Assembly: GCA_937864365.1 (NCBI GenBank)
Contig: CALMJT010000104.1
Coordinates: forward strand, 1 to 64,000
Direction of reading: 5' to 3'
Source of the DNA: an uncultured Alteromonadales bacterium
Lineage (GTDB): Bacteria > Pseudomonadota > Gammaproteobacteria > Pseudomonadales > Cellvibrionaceae
Length of the DNA: 64,000 nt
The stretch's first letter is position 1. Every line of letters begins with the position of its first letter. The position numbers and the translations under genes are program-made. Of this stretch, positions 60,626-64,000 are shown one piece after another. The notes beneath the pieces were generated by a model. That model saw nothing but the letters and a program-made list of their open reading frames with translations, did not search any database and was not told the DNA's origin.

Positions 60626-61381
60626 ATGAGTGATTTTACGGTAATCATTCCAGCCCGATTTGCGTCGACTCGATTTCCCGGCAAACCATTGGTTGATATT
60701 CATGGTAAAACCATGGTTCAACGAGTTTACGAGCAAGCAAAGCAAAGTAGTGCGATTAGAGTGTGTATCGCTACTGATGACTCCCGAATATTTGATCATG
60801 TTGAGAGCTTCGGCGGTGAGGTTATTCTTACCGGTGCAAATCATGTGTCTGGTACAGATCGATTACAAGAAGCCGCTAATCTTTTGAATTTGGATGACCA
60901 GCATATTGTCGTCAATGTACAAGGCGATGAGCCCATGATTCCGCCTTCGGTCATTGACCAAGTTGCGCGCAATTTAGCAGGCGCTAAAGATGCACTTGCG
61001 GCAACCTTGGCAGAGCCCATTGACTCGGTAGATGATTTTCTAAATCCAAACATCGTTAAAGTAGTTGCAGACCAAGAAGGCTACGCACATTACTTTAGTC
61101 GAGCTCCAATACCTTGGCCGCGAGATGCTTTCGCTAGCGAAAAAGTTCTGCCAGAGAATTATCCCTGTCTGCGTCATTTAGGCATTTATGCGTATCGAGT
61201 AAGCTTGTTGAATTTGTTCGTAAGTTGGCCGGTATCACTTTTAGAACGCTACGAAAGCCTTGAGCAATTGCGAATAATCGATCACGGCAAGAAAATTCAC
61301 ATTGAAACTTCCTGTGAGCCTGTGCCAGGTGGAATTGACACGCCTGAAGATCTTGAAAAATTGCGCGCCTTTTTGCGTTGA
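60626..61381 (+). CDS. kdsB: 3-deoxy-manno-octulosonate cytidylyltransferase
   Basis: VIIPARFASTRFPGKPLVDIHGKTMVQRVYEQA; VNVQGDEPMIPP. Confidence 0.97.
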   Translation: MSDFTVIIPARFASTRFPGKPLVDIHGKTMVQRVYEQAKQSSAIRVCIATDDSRIFDHVESFGGEVILTGANHVSGTDRLQEAANLLNLDDQHIVVNVQGDEPMIPPSVIDQVARNLAGAKDALAATLAEPIDSVDDFLNPNIVKVVADQEGYAHYFSRAPIPWPRDAFASEKVLPENYPCLRHLGIYAYRVSLLNLFVSWPVSLLERYESLEQLRIIDHGKKIHIETSCEPVPGGIDTPEDLEKLRAFLR

Positions 61382-61449
61382 TTGCAGCATCGTTTGGCTG
61401 TTGAAAAAAACGCCATCAGTTTAACAAACCTAGTCCCAGTTCAGTTGTT

Positions 61450-61953
61450 ATGAAATCTGTAAAATCACCGCTTTCGGTTTTATTTGTTTGCTTGGGAAAT
61501 ATCTGCCGCTCACCGACCGCAGAGGCAGTGTTTAGGCAGATTATTGTGAACCGAATGAATGAAGGTAGTATGTTACGCGATATGATTATCGATTCTGCGG
61601 GCACAGGTGCTTGGCACATTGGTAGCCAGCCGGATTCTAGAGCGATAGCGGCAGGGCGTACGCGTGGGTACGATTTATCTTCTTTAAGAGCTCGGCAAGT
61701 ATCGAATCAAGATTTCTCTCAATTTGATTTCATTTTAGCCATGGATAATGACAACCTACGCAATCTTCGCAATTTGTCGTCTTTGAACAATTTTCGAGGC
61801 CATCTAGGGTTATTTTTGGATTTTTCTCCTTCTTCAGAAACTGAGGTTCCTGATCCTTACTATGGCGGTAGTGAAGGATTCGATCACGTCTTGGATTTGA
61901 TTGAATCGGCAAGCCATGGATTTATTGATTATTTGATTAAAACTTGTGACTAA
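61450..61953 (+). CDS. Low molecular weight protein-tyrosine-phosphatase
   Basis: VLFVCLGNICRSPTAEAVF (CX5R); EVPDPYYGGSEGFDHVLDLIE. Confidence 0.95.
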   Translation: MKSVKSPLSVLFVCLGNICRSPTAEAVFRQIIVNRMNEGSMLRDMIIDSAGTGAWHIGSQPDSRAIAAGRTRGYDLSSLRARQVSNQDFSQFDFILAMDNDNLRNLRNLSSLNNFRGHLGLFLDFSPSSETEVPDPYYGGSEGFDHVLDLIESASHGFIDYLIKTCD

Positions 61954-62968
61954 TAGCAACAGCCCTAAAATTTCACTGAAAACCTACAACAGTTTCCAGT
62001 TAGATGTATCTGCCCCCTGCATTTTTGAATTCGATCATGTTGATGCGCTTAAACGACAGATAGAAAAAAACGGTTCCGACTTTATCTTACTGGGTGGTGG
62101 AAGTAATGTTTTGCTTCTTGGAGATCTAGATGTTCCTGTGTTTATCAATAGGATAAAAGGCACTCGGGTAACATCTAGTGATGACAAAAACGTTTATATC
62201 ACTGTCGGTGCTGGTGAGAACTGGTCGGATTTTGTCGAATATTCGGTTGCGAACAATTTCTGGGGCCTCGAAAATCTGGCATTGATTCCCGGTACCGTTG
62301 GCGCAGCTCCGGTTCAAAATATCGGTGCGTACGGTGTTGAAGTTGAATCTTGTTTTTTCAGTGCAACCTTATTAGATCGATACTCGTGCCAAGAAATTAT
62401 TGTCACAAAACAAGACTGCAATTTTGGTTACCGTGAAAGTCGATTTAAATCACAATGGAAAGATCAATACGTTATCTTAGATGTTACCTTTCAGCTTTCC
62501 CGTACCGCCAAACCCACGCTTGAGTATCCGGGTTTAAAAGATTTTTTTTCAGCAGATCAGCCAATCATTTCACAAAGAGCGATTTTTGATCGAGTTTGTT
62601 TTTTGCGCAATTCAAAACTCCCCGATCCGCGGCGCCTACCCAACGTTGGTAGTTTTTTTAAAAATCCTGTTGTGCAAAAACCTACCTTTGTTGAATTAAA
62701 AGAAAAATTTCCAAATATTGCCAGTTTTGCTTTCGGTGATGATTTTAAAATAGCTGCCGGCTGGTTAATCGATCAAGCTGGATGGCGAGGTAAGTGTTTG
62801 AATACCGTCGGTATGCATGAACATCAAGCGCTAGTCATGGTTAATCATGGTGGAGCAGTCCCGAATGATGTTCGAGCTTTGTATGAAGAAATTCAACATG
62901 ATGTATTAAAACAGTATGGGATTTTTCTTGAAGTAGAACCCACAATCTTTCCAACCTTAAAAGTTTAA
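61946..62968 (+). CDS. murB: UDP-N-acetylmuramate dehydrogenase MurB
   Basis: FILLGGGSNVLLLGD; IPGTVGAAPVQNIGAYGVEV; RRLPNVGSFFKNPVV; AAGWLIDQAGWRG. Confidence 0.96.
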   Translation: MTNSNSPKISLKTYNSFQLDVSAPCIFEFDHVDALKRQIEKNGSDFILLGGGSNVLLLGDLDVPVFINRIKGTRVTSSDDKNVYITVGAGENWSDFVEYSVANNFWGLENLALIPGTVGAAPVQNIGAYGVEVESCFFSATLLDRYSCQEIIVTKQDCNFGYRESRFKSQWKDQYVILDVTFQLSRTAKPTLEYPGLKDFFSADQPIISQRAIFDRVCFLRNSKLPDPRRLPNVGSFFKNPVVQKPTFVELKEKFPNIASFAFGDDFKIAAGWLIDQAGWRGKCLNTVGMHEHQALVMVNHGGAVPNDVRALYEEIQHDVLKQYGIFLEVEPTIFPTLKV

Positions 62969-64000
62969 CGTTGCAAAAAAGCAATTAAATCGATACTCCC
63001 AAATTTACTATTTTTGCTGAATATTCTGATTAACCCAACGTTCGCTATAGCACGGGTATATCTAGTCAATCTCAATAATGATAAGTGATAGAAATGGTGA
63101 ATAAATTAGAAGTTGAAGTGTCAATTGTTGTCATCTCATTAAATCAAAGCGAGGTTAATCAAACACTTTTATTATTTTCGCCATACTATTTTCCATAAAT
63201 TTATAAATAGCTCGTCGTAATTCAAATAAGATTCGATAGAGTATTTTTGAATATATAATTTGAGCGATCATTTTGTCTGCCCAGTATTAACGTTAAGCGT
63301 TAATCACATATCTAAATCAGTATATTCCAATCCAAGTTGTGAGCTCTGTCGATCTTTGTCGAAATGCGTTGTAACAGCTGAATGCTTACAATGTATAAAG
63401 CTGAAAATGCAGAAATTACTCGATTTATTTAATTCTATTTTAATCTGGAAGAAACAAAGTTGAGATTATTTTCAGATATGGTGCACCCAATAAGTCGTCG
63501 TTAGAAAAATATTGCTTATTATTGGGCGCCTTGGAATTTGTGAACAAAAAACATTAAATCAACCTAATTAAAAAAAACTAAATATGAAATTGTCTCAATT
63601 ATCGTTTTTAGTGTATCTGTTAAAAAAGTTGAGTCGCAAAACAGTTGTTGTGAATTCATGTCATTCTAAAAGCCAATACCAAACTTTGTGAGAATATGAT
63701 TTGCTATGCTTACGGCAATTATTAACATGATAACAATAAAAATAGACCGTTCATTCAACTTGTGAAACGGGGTGTTTCTCAAACGGGCAAAAATTTCCTA
63801 GCGAAAGAATTTTAAACACGTTTCTACCAGATTTGGTTTGTAGTAGTGTAATAGGCGAGATAGAAGTAAAAGTTTTGTTAATCCGTTAAGATTAGAATCT
63901 GTTTTTATCCTAAATCGGATGTTTTTTAGTATAAAATTTTGAATCAATTTGGGATTGTTTACTTCCATGGCGTCCGAAAAATTCACAATCTAAGATTTTA

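Noticed and set aside
63260-63463. 67-aa ORF after murB
   Set aside because: Non-ATG-type start in AT-rich DNA, no RBS or motif; not supported as a gene.

Overview
This 64 kb window is a chromosomal segment of a gammaproteobacterium. Gene order resembles Pseudomonas/Cellvibrio-type relatives, but I did not identify the organism. Most of it is conserved housekeeping DNA: regA/regB-like two-component pair; PepSY protein plus a CusCBA-type metal efflux operon; tRNA-Asp and tRNA-Val; ccmH-ccmI; smc-zipA-ligA; patatin; fabY-like KAS; cbiX-like/hemH; tRNA-Leu; tig-clpP-clpX-lon-hup-ppiD; mltD/gloB/rnhA/dnaQ; lolC-lolD-lolE; comEC-exbB-exbD-lpxK-kdsB-LMW-PTP-murB. The most interesting signal is not in the ORF track. 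A structured, MITE-like intergenic repeat of about 150-165 bp has terminal inverted repeats (GGAAnCTCTGATTAA) and 3-4 bp TTA/TTWA-like flanking duplications. There are three full-length copies (2044-2194 +, 28898-29060 inverted, 50864-51012 +), a degenerate copy (12914-13016), and possible hairpin remnants (25609-25642, 52701-52748). The first copy is inserted inside a YafO-like mRNA-interferase toxin gene. Removing the 151-bp element plus one TTTA duplication in silico restores a continuous ORF of about 128 aa, preceded by an overlapping small antitoxin-like ORF. The repeat's internal hairpins vary in compensatory or wobble-preserving ways between copies. Secondary findings: a CusF-like domain fused to CusB that lacks the canonical W/M/M metal ligands but carries a Met/His-rich tail, a 17-bp tandem array splitting lolC from lolD, and an edge-truncated ORF with a HEPN-like Rx4H motif.
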